Notes: a model not told the origin generated them from the letters alone. A DNA stretch of 64,000 nucleotides from Notospermus geniculatus (GCA_002633025.1 NMRB01000007.1:959157-1023156), one strand, 5' to 3'; counted from the stretch's first letter, positions 10,299 through 22,654 are shown. Made by a program: numbers and translations.

Positions 10299-10595
10299 GA
10301 GGCAAAAATGTCTGCGTCTACTTTTAGTCGGTTGTCACTAGCACTGTATGCCTTTTCTTCCAATTGAAGTCGACAGCACAAAAGAACGCTTGTCAGATAC
10401 AGCATTATGTGGGAGGAACTTATTCAGAACGGTGCTTTGATTTTGATAACCTATTACCACTTACATTGGTAATCGTAGGCGCGAAGCGTATCATGGAGTT
10501 GGACTTTTTTACATACACTGACATAAAACGCCTCCTGTGCCAACTTTCAAAAGATAATGTAAAACTTCAAAATGAGACTGTTTATCTGCAGCTAN
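10299..10595. other. Aquaporin 3' UTR, ending in a single N
   Basis: There is no gene after the TAG at 10296-10298. The single N at 10,595 is followed at once by sequence that is repeated from 11,788, which suggests a contig join rather than a miscalled base. Confidence 0.5.
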
Positions 10596-10923
10596 GCTTG
10601 CTGATTGAATGGGCCATGCATTGCACACGCAGTGCTGTGCATGTATGTGCAATGCATCCATCGACCGGCATGGCATAGGCGCCTAGGCCTAGCTATCGTA
10701 ATATAGGCATACATGCACGGCGTAGGGCCTAGGCGTAATTATTACCGTAGGCCTAATTAATGAAATAATAGGAAATAAAAGGTTGGCGAAAAGCTCTCTG
10801 GTGGTATGGTATGGAATGGTGGTAGCCTAGCCTCGCAGTCTCCGTCGAAAAGCTCTGGTAGCCTGCTGGCTGGTAGCTTATTATGTTGATTGTTGCATTG
10901 AACTTGAACTTGGCATGGTTGGC

Positions 10924-11043
10924 CCACAGGAATATGTATCGTTGAAGCAGCAGAAGGGTCCCTTTGGGACCCTTACTGACAAAGTGTTGTCAGTAAGGGT
11001 CCCAAAGGGACCCTTCTGCTTCAACGATACATATTCCTGTGGT
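10924..11043. mobile_element. Near-perfect 120-bp palindrome (hairpin MITE), unit 1
   Basis: Arms such as AGGAATATGTATCGTTGAAG and its complement CTTCAACGATACATATTCCT surround a short AAAGTG centre; only a 3-bp CAG insertion breaks the left arm. A second, more decayed copy is at 12,136-12,297. It lies a few hundred bases upstream of the BANP first coding exon. Confidence 0.8.
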
Positions 11044-11280
11044 TGGCCAACTAGGCTGGGCCCAGACTAAGTAATGATAGGCCTACTAATAGGATCAGGA
11101 AGGAACAACAGAACACGTGCAACGATGTATAGAGCGTCAATAGGTCTAGGCCTATAATGGCAATGCTATATCATGTTAAAGTTGCACAGTTGATACCAAA
11201 AGAAGTTAGGCCTTGCCTTTATCATGTTTATTGGGGGATCTGTTTGAGATGATAATGTTTCTGTTTACAGGTCATCCAGA

Positions 11281-11660
11281 ATGGCTGAAGACTCTGCTGG
11301 GCTTGCAGTTTCCACAGATGAAGATGGCGCCCTTGTAGTCCAAGTCCAGGCTCAGCCTCAAGAACTTCTTAATGCAGTCACAATGGTGGATGGAGTTCAC
11401 ATGGAAATTCCTCTTGGACAAGGTACCACGTTACCTCATGATCTGATCATTCATGTGGGGTCAGATATTCAGTTAGAGGAGTAGTGTTTGTTGTTGTTCT
11501 CATCCTTGTGCATCTCATTAATGAAGTGTGGAAAGATTTCAACATGTCTCCAAACAGCCACAAAACCCACTGTAAATGGATTGCATTGATAACTCATTGT
11601 CTTTCTAGATACTGATGGAGATGGTGAGCCACATATGAAGAGGGCAAAACTAGATACTTC
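11281..11660 (+). pseudogene. BANP: Duplicated BANP first coding exon and part of the second (unit 1)
   Basis: The first 45 codons match the real first exon at 12,537 (start MAEDSAGLAVSTDEDG). A copy of the second exon begins after CTTTCTAG at 11,610 (DTDGDGEPHMKRAKLD) but is cut off at about 11,660 by the duplication border, so it lacks the normal splice donor. It could serve as an alternative first exon if the duplication is real; otherwise it is an assembly product. Confidence 0.6.
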
Positions 11661-12135
11661 AGTATGTGTAACCACGAAGGCTTCTTGTCTTTTATTGTTC
11701 AGATGTTTTCAGCCATTTTGTGGCTTGTTTTTCTGCGTTCTTCTTCGTCTTGCGTTGCGTGAACATGCGAACACGCTCGTCGCTGCTGCTTGCTGATTGA
11801 ATGGGCCATGCATTGCACACGCAGTGCATGGTCAATGTAGGGCCTAGGCCTAGACCTATGTGCAATGCATCCATCGACCATGCCCATCCCCGGCATAGGC
11901 GCCTAGGCCTAGCTATCGTAATTAATATAGGGGGGGGGGGCCTAGGCATACATGCACGGCGTAGCCGTAGGGCCTAGGTAGGCGTAATTATTAATTAGGC
12001 CTAGGCCTAATGAAATAATACTACGGTAAAGGTTGGCGAAAAGCTCTGGTAGCAGTCCGTCGAAAAGCTCTGGTAGCCTGGCTGGTAGGCCTAGCTTATG
12101 TTGATTGTTGCATTGAACTTGAACTTACTTGGCAT

Positions 12136-12297
12136 GGTTGGCCAACCACAGCACAGGAATATGTATCGTTGAAGCAGAAGGGTCCCTTGGGACCCTTACT
12201 GACAAAGTGTTGTCAATAAGGCCTAAGCTAAGGGTCCCAAAGGTACCCTTCTGCTTCAACGTCAACGATACATATTCCTGTGGTTGGCCAACTAGGC
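12136..12297. mobile_element. Hairpin MITE, unit 2 (decayed copy of 10,924-11,043)
   Basis: It shares the arms AATATGTATCGTTGAAGCAG and CTTCAACG...GATACATATTCC but has insertions such as GGCCTAAGCTA in the loop side. GGTTGGCC occurs on both flanks. Confidence 0.7.
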
Positions 12298-12536
12298 TGG
12301 GCCCAGACTAAGTAATGATAGGCCTAATAGGATCAGGAAGGAACAACAGAACACATGCAACGATGTGACATAGGCCTAGGCCTATAGAGCGTCAATAGGT
12401 CTAGGCCTATAATGGCAATGCTATATCATATTAAAGTTGCACAGTTTGATACCAAAAGAAGTTAGGCCTTGCCTTTATCATGTTTATTGCGGGATCTGTT
12501 TGAGATGATAATGTTTCTGTTTACAGGTCATCCAGA

Positions 12537-15500
12537 ATGGCTGAAGACTCTGCTGGGCTTGCAGTTTCCACAGATGAAGATGGCGCCCTTGTAGTCCAAG
12601 TCCAGGCTCAGCCTCAAGAACTTCTTAATGCAGTCACAATGGTGGATGGTGTTCACATGGAAATTCCTCTTGGACAAGGTACCACGTTACCTCATGATCT
12701 GATCATTCGTCTGGTCAGTGAGTTGGATGAGGAGTAGTGTTTGTTGTTGTTGTTATCCTTGTGCATCTCACCAAAAATAGATAAGAGAGGATGTGTGGGA
12801 AAATGTCGACATGTTCTCCTGACCTAAGAGCCACAAAACCCAAATTATAAACAGATTGCATTGATACACTCCTTGTCTTTCTAGATACTGATGGAGATGG
12901 TGAGCCACATATGAAGAGGGCAAAACTAGATACTTCAGCAGTCTCAACTGATGCATCATTAAAAGTAGGTCACAGGAGAGTCAACAGCCTTTAACTGCTG
13001 AAGATGTTGTCACATTATGCTTAAAATTTCTCCTTAGAAGCAGCTCTAACTGTGGTCAAGTGTAACCTGATTGATGTCATTTACTGATTAATTTTCTTTA
13101 AAATTCCCTGTTTTCCAGCAAATCCTGTTCAATATCAACAAAGCCATTTGCCTGAGGTTGGATGGCATAGAGAACAAGTTAGAAGTGATGAATGTACGGC
13201 TGAAAATCATGGAGGAGAAGGTAGAAACAATGAATCAACAAATGAAACAGAACCCAGGCATTGTGATTCAGGAAAGCTCAAACAGAAAAAGGTATGGGAG
13301 AATACCTGGGTCCTCCCAGGAGTATTTGACCCTGTCCTTGGTCAATGCTTTGGGGGACCCAGGGTGAAATACTCCTCAAATTGGAAAAGGACGCTCCATC
13401 CTGATTGCTGCTATAATTGGAAATAATGAAAAGGGGCTCAACCAATGTCAAAAGTGTTGTTTGACCCCTGACATGCATGCACTAGCAGAAGCCCTACTTG
13501 GTGATGCAAACCTCTGAACACCTCCTTTTCTCATTGACAGTGGCCTTGTCTCATTCTTGTGGCCTGACAATGCCGTTGACGTTAGAATATTGCAATTGTT
13601 TTACCTAGAAAACTTTCTCTGTTTTATTTCAGTGCTCCTCCAACACGACGAAGTGGTGCTGTTATCGTGGGTCTTCCACAACCTCATATAAAAACCGAAT
13701 CAGGTAATGTTTACCTCGGTGAGTTGAGTGAAGAGTTCTGACCTCCATTATGGCATTTTCACAGAGTAGAATGATATGTGACCCGTCACGTCAGATCGGG
13801 AATTAAGTCGCACAAGATGTGGACCAGAAGGAACTAAAATAACTAAGTGTGATCATATATGTGTTGATGATATCATGACAGGTTATATCTTTCATTTCAG
13901 ATGGTAATAGTTGTGGTCCGGTCTCACCAATCGATGCTAATGTTCAGAGCCTTGGTCCAAATGTTACACTCATCACGCTCAACTCGGAAGGTAAGGTTTA
14001 AACAAGGCTTCTACCTCTTTTCAAGTACCCGTAGTGAAGTTGGCAATTGCAGGGAGTCCTAATGAGAAAGAACTACTTGTACCGAACTCCAAGCTAGACA
14101 GACTCACTCACTCATTGATCTGTGGAATAAACTGAGACTGACTTTCTTGCAGATGATTATCCCCATGGAAGCTGGTTGGGAGATGAGACGAATCCAGAGA
14201 CGAGAGTCAGAGTACCTGTATCACCAAGGTATGCTAATGATACCGTGCTCAATTCTGCAGTAGACCCTCTGCTCCTCTGTCTTTTGGGCAGAAGCAGGGT
14301 CTCTGCCAGAAATTTTTTTGAGGGTACTAATTTCTTCAAAGTCAACAAAAACCCCATAAAATTAAAGAAAATCGCCCTTTTCTGTTCCTTTGAGGGTACT
14401 AGCATAGTACCCTCTGGCGTAAGCACTGAGAGGCCCTCTTGGCATTCTTTATGAAAAGTTCCCTGGAGCCCCATCTATTCCATCTGGACACTTGTTGATA
14501 GGTGGACACCTGAGAGTACCCATCTTGTTGTTTCTCTTGCAGTGACATGTTACACATACAGTCAAACTTCCGCACACCAGAGAAGATGGCCCTTACATTA
14601 CTAGACTACTTATTTGATCGTGATACTCAGGCATCTAGCAATATATCTGGCTTGGGGAAACATGGCAAAAAGCAGTTAGATCCACTATTTATATATGGCA
14701 TCCGATGTAAGTACCTGACCCACAATGGTTCTTGTAAATTACTTAGTTGTACTTCAGTCAGGGTTCGTACGCGTCCTGGAAAACCTGGAATGTCATGGAA
14801 TTTCAAGTCAACAAAATCCAGGCCTGGAAATCCTTGCAAATCAGCGAAATTACCAAGATGTCCTGGAATTGTCATGGAAAATCGAGTCCCTTTCAAAAAA
14901 GTCAAAAGTAATTCTTTGTCAAGATGTGCTTAGGCCTAATCCCCACTCCCAGGTCTCTGACACCTCCCCACATCAATTTCGAGGAGATTCGGTATGGGAG
15001 AGTATCTTGAAATTTTGTGCTTTCCATGCCGCAAAGTGTCCTGGAATTTTGCCATTCCTGCCCTGGAAAGTCCTGGAAATGTCATGGAAATTTGGAAGAC
15101 AGGAGGCGTACAAACCCTGTTCAGTGCAAAGAGTGGTGCCAGTAACCATGTAGGCTCTGAATGCTCATGTTCTGTTATTGACTTTGCAGGTCACCTCATC
15201 CACAAATTTGCTATAACAGAAAGTGACTGGCATCGGATCAAGCAGAATATTGACTCTAAATGTAGGACGGCATTTCGGCGGCGAATACGCGGCATGCCCC
15301 TCACGGTAAAGGCATTCAGAGGCAAGGCACCTCCTCAGTATATCCAACTGACTGACTCCCCGGGGGATCCACATGATATAGGGAGTCATAGTGACGATTC
15401 TTTGCAGCATGATCCTGAGGCCACATTGCATATCCATCAGGTGTGGTACCAATGCTGGAGTACTGAATTAATTTAACTGCATGAACATTTTGCTCTACAG

Positions 15501-16904
15501 AATGGCAGGGGGAGTGTTTCTGTGGCCAAGTTTCATAGCTGCATTGTAAAGAGAACTCAGAGCAACCCTACTTGTCCGATATGTTGAGTCAGAAATTCAT
15601 AACTTCAGGGCCAGTTTGTTTTAGGTACATGCATGTATGATTAATGGTGAGAACATTCTGGTGGTTGTGCAAGAGCATTTCTATTCACTTCTTGAAGAAA
15701 CAGTTGTAGGCTATAGACCATTCTCAAATTCCCAGATCTGCGCACTTCCTCCGAAATTTCAACCATCACCTCGATCTGAAACCGGGTGACGTGACGCAAT
15801 CCATTATTCAGCAATGGTCGACTCTGATGCAACGTCGTCGACGTCACTGTCATGGGGCTGTCTGCGTCACGTCATTCAGCTTCAGACCGAGGTTATGGTT
15901 GAAATTTCGCAGATCTTTCTCGTTTGCATCAATTTGAGAACGGTCTATACCCTGCCTGTGTATAGCCTTCAGTTTTGCCAGAATTTTACACTCTGGTGCC
16001 TTCTCAAGATGCAAGCGAAGATGCATTTCAAGGTATTTTCATCTGTATGTTGCCATTCTTTTGGCAATGTCATACTTTGAGTTCCTTGATGCACTTGTCC
16101 CCTTTTCTTCCTCACAGGAACAGGATGTTGAGATGGTGCATGAGCACAGTGAGCTCACCCAAGGAGAGGTACAGATCTTACATGCCACACCAGAACAACT
16201 TGCTCAACTACAACAGACCCATCAGATACAGATTTTACATGGGGACCAGGTGATTCAGGTATGTCAGATGAGAATGATCGGTGTGCCATTCTTCTCATAT
16301 CTCGTGGTCTCTCTCTAGCTCTTTCATTCAGCAAATGCCTCACAGTCACTCACTCAGCAGAGGAATCGACTTGTGCAGAACTTACTTGGCATTGTAGGCC
16401 TTTTGACTAGTGCAGAACTTGGCATTGTAGGCACAAAGGGTCGTAAATCATAAAGCGGTTCTATCATTGGAACCGTCTTAGGCTGGTTCCAAGTGTACTT
16501 CACCACTACACTTGGAACCGGCCTAAGACGGTTTTAACGATAGAACCGCTTTATGAATACGACCCAAAAAGGCCAGTGTAGTTCAGAGTGTTTGTAGTCT
16601 GATAGCCAAACATTTGAAAAAAGCTACTGTAGTCATCACCTTTTGCTTTACCTGACCATGGGTTCTGTGTTCACACTGAAGACTGATACATCATGTCTTT
16701 ATCTTTTTCCAGCATATGCAGGATGGCCAGGATGCAGTCCAGATGGCAGTGTCATTATCAGGACAGCCAGAGACCATACAGGTTGTACCAGTGACGGCTG
16801 AGACGGGAGATATGCATATCCAGATACAGAATGTTAGTCAGAATGTTGATGAGGACAGCGTGATTGCCGGTGTTGGTGAAGCTGGTGTTGATCATTCAGG
16901 GTAG
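12537..16904 (+). CDS. BANP: BANP (BEN-domain nuclear protein), copy B, complete
   Basis: Ten coding exons join in phase: 12537-12678 (or to 12715, donor GTGAGT), 12885-12964, 13119-13291, 13633-13703, 13901-13990, 14153-14228, 14543-14706, 15190-15440, 16118-16258 and 16713-16904, giving 1,380 nt or 459 aa (human BANP is about 519). Order: acidic N-terminus (MAEDSAGLAVSTDEDG); DTDGDGEPHMKRAKLD, like the vertebrate EDEPALKRQRLE stretch; a coiled coil (ICLRLDGIENKLEVMNVRL); the conserved TLITLNSE to GDETNPE block; the BEN domain (residues about 240-330, ESDWHRIKQNIDSKCRTAFRR); and a Q/H-rich tail. The vertebrate protein is nuclear, binds DNA through the BEN domain and regulates transcription and chromatin. 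The start is the first ATG after the splice acceptor TTTACAG. Eight differences from copy A within shared exons are all synonymous. Confidence 0.92.
14754..15125. mobile_element. Insertion rich in CCTGGAA motifs, only in copy B
   Basis: The left end TCAGGGTTCGTACGC and right end GGCGTACAAACCCTG are imperfect inverted repeats. The interior repeats TCCTGGAAAACCTGGAATG-like words in both halves. A decayed relative (GTCAGGGTTCG, then CTTGAAAACCTGGAA) is in copy A at about 2,382-2,480. It is probably a non-autonomous DNA transposon. Confidence 0.55.
15711..15949. mobile_element. Palindromic MITE, only in copy B
   Basis: The left end TATAGACCATTCTCAAATT pairs with the right end AATTTGAGAACGGTCTATA. 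Inner arms around GAAATTTCAACCATCACCTCG and CGAGGTTATGGTTGAAATTTC also pair. Copy A has only CACTTCTTGTGTATAGCC here. Confidence 0.75.
16438..16565. mobile_element. Harbinger-like MITE (GGGTCGTA...TACGACCC), only in copy B
   Basis: Inverted arms include AAGCGGTTCTATC/GATAGAACCGCTT and ACCGTCTTAGGC/GCCTAAGACGGT. The flanks read AAA on both sides, a 3-bp target duplication. It lies in the BANP intron before the last exon and is related to 21,409-21,529. Confidence 0.75.
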
Positions 16905-19080
16905 GATGGAGGACTGGTGTGTTATTTGGACCATAAATCATACTATCATGAATGCATTGTGACCCGTGACAGCAAAATCAGTTGGAATGCATACAGAAGA
17001 AGACCCAACATGTCCAAGGTGACACCAACGGTTGGGTTTGTTGATTTCAGGATTGTCTGCACATTGTGAAATTTGACTTTGTCCATTTCTGTAATTGTTG
17101 TCTGGTGTCATCTTAGGTCTTCTTTCCGGCACATTCCGACTCATTTTGCTGTCACGGGTCACATTTTGATGTATTGTATTTTTTTGTGTACATAGTGTAG
17201 TAGATTTTCTATGATCTTGTGCCCTGAAATAAAATAATGATTGGTACTATTAATACATGCGTCTTTGTTTATCAATTTATTACCTGTGTGATCATCTCAT
17301 GAAAATGTCCATTTTCTGTCTTGTGCAGAATGCTTTGCATTGAAGTTGGGAGCAAAAAGAAGTTCTCTGATTGTACTTGCATGCTACATGTATATGTTGT
17401 TTTCTTAATCATTCTCTTACTGCGTATACTGGCATGGTAACTTGTCTATTGGTGTCTTGCATTCTATGTTATTTTTAACAACCATTGCTATTTGCAAGGC
17501 CACCATTGGTCCTCTTGATATAACTAACCAGATGAGGTCCCACTGCAGATCCTGAGGTAATCAGGGGTCCTTCGCTCGCCCCCTCTGTCCGAAGAGCTGA
17601 AGGGAGTGCAAAGAACCTCTGATGTTCTCAGGATGCTTTGCTGGGGCCATGGGTTCGATTCTGCAGTGTTGGTCGAGTCTCCACTTCGTAGGTCCGAAGA
17701 TTGAACTGACTGAGGTGTTTTCTTGAGTTCTGATCGTCAGAAATGATCCATTGATGATGTGGAGTGCTTTGAGATTTGATTCGTTCGAGTGAGCACTGCT
17801 GTAGGCCTATAAAACATTAACATTATCTGAAATGTGCAAACGACACAGAAGGAGCCACCTTCCTTGTTCACATGCCGACGCATTTCTGTCCGCGTTCAGG
17901 GGAAAAGAGGGGTGCCCTGTGCTGGGGACATTGAAATTTGCAGTAAATTTCAATGATTTGCTCCAAATTTCAGAATTTCACGGTCGATTGTACAGATTTG
18001 TTGGCTGAAGGGGGGCGAGCGCCCGGGACGCCCCCCGGATCCGCGCCTCGACGTTGAGACATCTCGCGTCGAGAGACGCGTGAATTTCCCGGCGTCGTCG
18101 TTGCAGGCCTATGCCACTTTCGTCATCGGAGCCCGCGTTTCAGACGTGGAGGCAAAGATCCCTAAAAAAAGCTGCTACGATATCCCAGATGATAGCCTAC
18201 CTATTCCGACATGCAGTTGAGCAGGGTGCTTATCAATGGCCTAGCCGAAAATTCCCAAATTTGCGGAGCGTCTCCCTCTAGCAATTGTCTGGGCCTAAAT
18301 TCAAAATCCGGGCAATCTTCCGGCCATATCCAGGCGCGACCAACAAGACAATATTTAACACAGGCTACGACTGTGTTTTGGGGAGAAGTGGACCCCCAAA
18401 TTAGTCGGAGATGCATTGCACAACGGTTTTTAACCCTTATTCTCCTCAACCCCCTTAGCGCCACCACCCCCGCCGCGCGCGCGATTGTCGATCGCAGAGG
18501 GCACTGATCAGGATGGCCGGGCCCGTGCAGATAGTTTGTTAAAGGCCTTGCCTACAGAACACGAGTGACATCATAAGCAAAAAGAAATAGATGTTACAGT
18601 GTATCAACTTTTCACAAAAAAACACTTTCTTTTCAAGTTTTAGCTGTTTTTGGCCGCCGGACGCGGGATGCGGCATCCGCTCTCTGATAAAGGGCGTGCC
18701 TCACGTTGTTTAACTTTCAACTGGTGTACAAAAAAAGCAAGAAGTGATATCATTAGCAAGGTGAAATACATGTTTTTTTGTGCGTTCTCCTTGCTTGTCA
18801 TCTCTTTTCTTTCCAATTTTTACAAGTTTCGGATGATAAACGGTATCCAGTTTCCTGACAGTTTTAATCTTGCCGCCGAAGAACTTAGATTTCTAGTGAT
18901 TGTAATTCATTGTCCAAATTAATTCCTGTTGACCAAATTTTAGGCTGTAAATGTTCAAAAATGAGAGTTTGCATTTTTACTGCCTTACTCAATTGCTACT
19001 TGCCGATGAGAAACATTTTTGGGGTAAAATTCCTGAAAAGATGAAAAGATTTGCCGCGAAAGTTTACACAGCGTACCAAA
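16905..19080. other. BANP 3' UTR and intergenic sequence, copy B
   Basis: Counterpart of 2,835-4,973, with a poly(A) signal AATAAA at 17,228-17,233 and a GC-rich island near 18,010-18,480. An inverted stretch near 17,535-17,625 (GCAGATCCTGAGGTAATC) is rearranged relative to copy A. No gene is seen. Confidence 0.5.
17228..17233 (+). terminator. Poly(A) signal AATAAA of BANP copy B
   Basis: Same context as at 3,148 in copy A, about 325 bp past the stop codon. Confidence 0.6.
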
Positions 19081-20334
19081 ATGCGCAACACAGATGCGCA
19101 GAATGCTATTTGGCGGGACCTGGTCTGCAGGAAGGGGAAGGAGGTCGATGTGAAAAGGTGAGTCGATATTTGCCTCAATTTCTCCCGATTTTCTTCATAT
19201 TTGCCGCAGTTTTCACTGTCATTTAATCGATGTGATTGTATGCCATAGTTTTGTCAAGTTGGGCAATGATCGGTTGGTTAAAATGGGAAAACTGACACTT
19301 TTTTCACGGTGGTGTTCAAGGGGGTTCGTTTGTGCACTGGACCAGCACAGTCCAAATACACGTCTCGGACATGGCCATCAAAATGCACTGCAAAACCAAA
19401 CTTCGCATGACTGAAGATCAATCAAACTCCGCAACTTATGAAATAAGATATCCATTGCAGTGATGGACTTCTCAGATTCTAATATTTTTCTGTTCCATCT
19501 GCATATTTTGGCTGTGATTTTGACCGAGCTCTCGGCTCTGATCGGGCCGGTCGTGAAAATGGGGTCGACTCGTTCTGGGTCCTGGCTTGGCGGAGCCTGG
19601 TCAACAAGTTGGAATTACTTCGGTATTTTCCACTGAAGTACATTTGTTTTTTACTCCAGGTCAATTATAAGAAAAAGAGTGTATTGTGACAATGCCTAAA
19701 AAAAGGTGAGTTGGTGTATTTCACACCGATATTGGTGCCACAATTCCATCACCTTCTTGAGTGAAAACTTCGTCGTCAACAGGTCAACTTCGGCAGAAAT
19801 GGGGTCGATTGGCCGAATCGGTTTGTTCAATAAACTACGTTTTTCCTTCCAGTTCCAAGACCCAAGGACAGAAGAAAACGGGTACCAAGGAAATTATCAT
19901 TCTCAGCAGGAAAAGGAAAGCAGAGGAAGTGAGTATTACAAGGGTTTTGCGCCGATTTTTCATTGTGTTTATTCCGCCTTCGCTTCGTTTATTTTCGGTG
20001 CGACTCGGCCATTGTCCCGAACGAAGAATCTCGCGCCTTCAAAATTCTCATCCGATGTTCGATTTTTGTCCATTTCAGCCTGTAGAGGGGGAAGATATGT
20101 TGAACAAGCGACGACATCAATTCCAAATTCAGGTAGGCTGATTTATCCCACTTTTGTTGGACTTAATTGCCTTGAACTGAATGTAAACAATTCCCGCCAT
20201 GGATGGTTTCCCTCCAGTTTCCACCCAGAGGAAGAAAGTTGAAAAACTTCGCCAAATCATCTGTATTTTTGCAATCATATCTCCGAAACTGTTCTTCAAC
20301 ACTTAATCTTGTGATAAACATCAACTTTCATTGA
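19081..20334 (+). CDS. Small basic protein gene, unrecognised, copy B (86 aa from the start at 19692)
   Basis: Exons 19692-19705, 19853-19928, 20079-20132 and 20218-20334 mirror copy A with the same phases and the same protein. The alternative first exon is 19081-19157 (start MRNTDAQ). Just upstream of it, copy B has one extra T (AAAGTTTACACAG against AAAGTTACACAG), which breaks the longer upstream frame seen in copy A, so translation from further upstream is not conserved. The MRNTDAQ and MPKK starts both survive. Function unknown; a nuclear basic protein is only a guess from composition. Confidence 0.55.
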
Positions 20335-22542
20335 ACATTTTCATCTTATTTTGTCGAATTTTACCATCCATTGATGAATGTCTTGTGGTGAATAACTAGA
20401 AACATCCGGATGACCTGATTATTTCTAGGTCATTTGACTATGAATGAGCTCATGAACATATCATTAACATGAGATCCATTCCTGGGTTGAATGGAGTGTA
20501 AAGGTATTCTTCACCCATCTGTTGGTGTATTGTGTTGCAAATTTGGTTATTCAGAGCAGAGGCTCCCAGCAACATACAGTCGCGATCTCCGGAATATAAT
20601 GGATTTTATTATAATTCTAGTTTCTAAGGCTTTTTGCCCTGGTATCACAGCCAGTTTTTTGTTTGATTTTCAGAATTCTGCACCCAACCAAGGGGGCAGG
20701 GGTAAATAAGCCCAACAATGAAATACCTTTAACTGTGGTTTCTATGTCCTTCTGCATATCACATTGTATTGACATTATGTGGAAACAGATTTTTTTGACA
20801 TTTTCTCTGTCAGATGGACCATAGTAATACCTTCTCGCATGGCAGATAGTTGTCAGTGTCATCCTTGCCTGAGATGACTGACTGAGTCAAATCAAAGGTT
20901 GATAGAAATGTGGGATTTTGGACAAACTTAGGATGAATTGTAGTAATAGGAGCAGTCAGCCGCGCAAATTGCCAAAAGATGGCAGCAAAGTTCTAGTGGA
21001 CCAATCAGGAAAATCCACGTGATTGTGCTCTATCAGGAATGAATGGGTCCGCTATAATATGCATTGAATTGGGCTGTAGTGACACCTATTGGTCAACTCA
21101 CTGACAGCTCCTATTCTGACCGCTGTTCTTTTTTGAGAGGTGTTCTAATTTAGTGGAACCTCTCTATCAAGGACGGACACCCTTCTGCTTGGGACTGACC
21201 GCTGCTGTCCTTGATTTGGAGGTGTCTTGATTAGGCCTACGGAGGTGAAATTGAATGGCAATGATCAATTTGAGATAAAAGTTTGGTGTCCTCAAAAGAG
21301 AGGTGTCCTGGCAGGGGTGACCACTGAAGAGATATTCCACTGTGCAGAGGTCACAGTCAGAACCTGGACTTGAGTCAACTTTCTTGATTGTCTCAAATAT
21401 TAAACCTGGGGTCGTATTCATAAAGCGGTTCTATCTTTAGAACCGTCTTAGGTCGGTTGCAAGTATCGTCAACCACTGTACTTGGAACTGGCCTAAGACT
21501 AACGATAGAACCGTTTATGAATACGACCCCTGGTGTCCAGCTTCCTCAGGTGTCATTGATCAAATGGTGTCCTCTTTGCTGAGGTGTCCACTAAGAAATG
21601 GCAGGTTCTGGGGAATCTGTCATGTCTGTACCTTGAGCCAGATAGAGCAGGATAAATTGGCTTGATCTGTTCCCTAGCTTTTGACGAACTGCGCCATTCG
21701 TCCTGTTGTGTTTGGCCGTAGTCACACTCACAGTGGTTCCCCAGGGTGTTGAACTGCAGTCGTCTGACCGAGCTCTGTCCATGTGTAATAACCAACAGGT
21801 GATCCTCTCCAAAACTCCTTCTGCAGAGCTATTTTTGGAGCTGCCCTCTCAAAAACCAACTTGCCTCCTTCAGATGCTGTACAACCAAACTTCTGGGTTT
21901 ATGATTATCATGCAAATTCTGGCGTGTGTCGTGAGAAGTAAATTGTACCCTCTCCACACCAGACAATAGAGATGGTTCAGATGGGGAACAATACTTCAAA
22001 CCCATCAATGAGGACGTGAATAGGAAATTTGTCGCGTGCCACAGAATTTCTGTATCAAGCGGCATTGTGGACACTGATGGCATGTGCAATGGGCAGCTGT
22101 CCTCATTTCTATCAAGCCTCAAGGTCATTTTCAGTGTCCCACCCGTACCATGTGGAGCATTTGCATGTAACTTAAGCTAAAATGAGTCGTCTATGATCGG
22201 TTCAGCTGCGGAACAATCTGTCGGAAAACATTTCATGAACAGAAAAAGATGGTGATTTACACTAGTGTTTTGTCTCCTGTCAATGATGGGTCTGAAAATG
22301 CTGGACTGATCCGTTGATTGAAAAGTGGATTTGACTGTGACATTTGGACACTGGCACAGTTGAAAGTTTGGTGCCTGACACAGGTTCCGTTCAATCCTCA
22401 GTCATTCTTTTCTTCATTCCTGAGTGATAGAGAGAGCAACTCTCTTCAACTCTGCATGTTTTGTTTTCTCTGGGCACTCTGTTTGCCTCCTGCTGTACAT
22501 TCTTTTGCCCATGTCTGTGTAGAGCCAATCTGTATTTGACCC
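20335..22542. other. Intergenic sequence, copy B
   Basis: Counterpart of 6,239-8,325. It holds the decayed GGTGTCC-rich repeat, the well conserved block 21,750-22,145 and the MITE at 21,409-21,529. No recognised gene. Confidence 0.4.
21409..21529. mobile_element. Harbinger-like MITE with CTG target duplication, only in copy B
   Basis: It starts GGGTCGTATTCATAAAGCGG and ends in the complement. CTG lies on both sides (21,406-21,408 and 21,530-21,532). Copy A shows an empty site here (AAAGTGGTGTCC). Confidence 0.8.
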
Positions 22543-22557
22543 TCAACTTTCCACTCT

Positions 22558-22654
22558 TGGTTCTAGTTAAGGATTGTAAAGTTCCAGCCTGAAGAAGACC
22601 CCGGTTGGGGTCGAAAATTCACAAACATTCTGGAAATTGACTTTTTATTTATCA
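22558..22654 (+). mobile_element. 97-bp retro-insertion with hammerhead-ribozyme-like motif, only in copy B
   Basis: It is flanked by a 15-bp direct repeat TCAACTTTCCACTCT (22,543-22,557 and 22,655-22,669) that occurs once in copy A, so this is a clear insertion with a target duplication. Inside: TTCCAG (22,582), CTGAAGA (22,589-22,595), a six-pair stem GACCCC/GGGGTC (22,597-22,612) with loop GGTT, GAA (22,613-22,615), a short AAT/ATT stem (22,616-22,618 and 22,627-22,629), then C (22,630) and TGGAA. The order matches a hammerhead ribozyme: stem I, CUGANGA, stem II, GAA, stem III, cleavage C. One extra A before stem II and an unpaired GC next to stem I depart from the consensus. Confidence 0.6.

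Larger units (their letters stand above)
10596..11787 (+). repeat. Local 1.2-kb tandem duplication of the BANP 5' region, unit 1
   Basis: Sequence from GCTTGCTGATTGAATGGGCC (10,596) onward is repeated from 11,788. Similarity runs through the first coding exon and into the second and is lost at about 11,660. Unit 1 begins right after the N at 10,595. The region is dense in TAGGCCTA and CCTAGG words. Confidence 0.8.
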
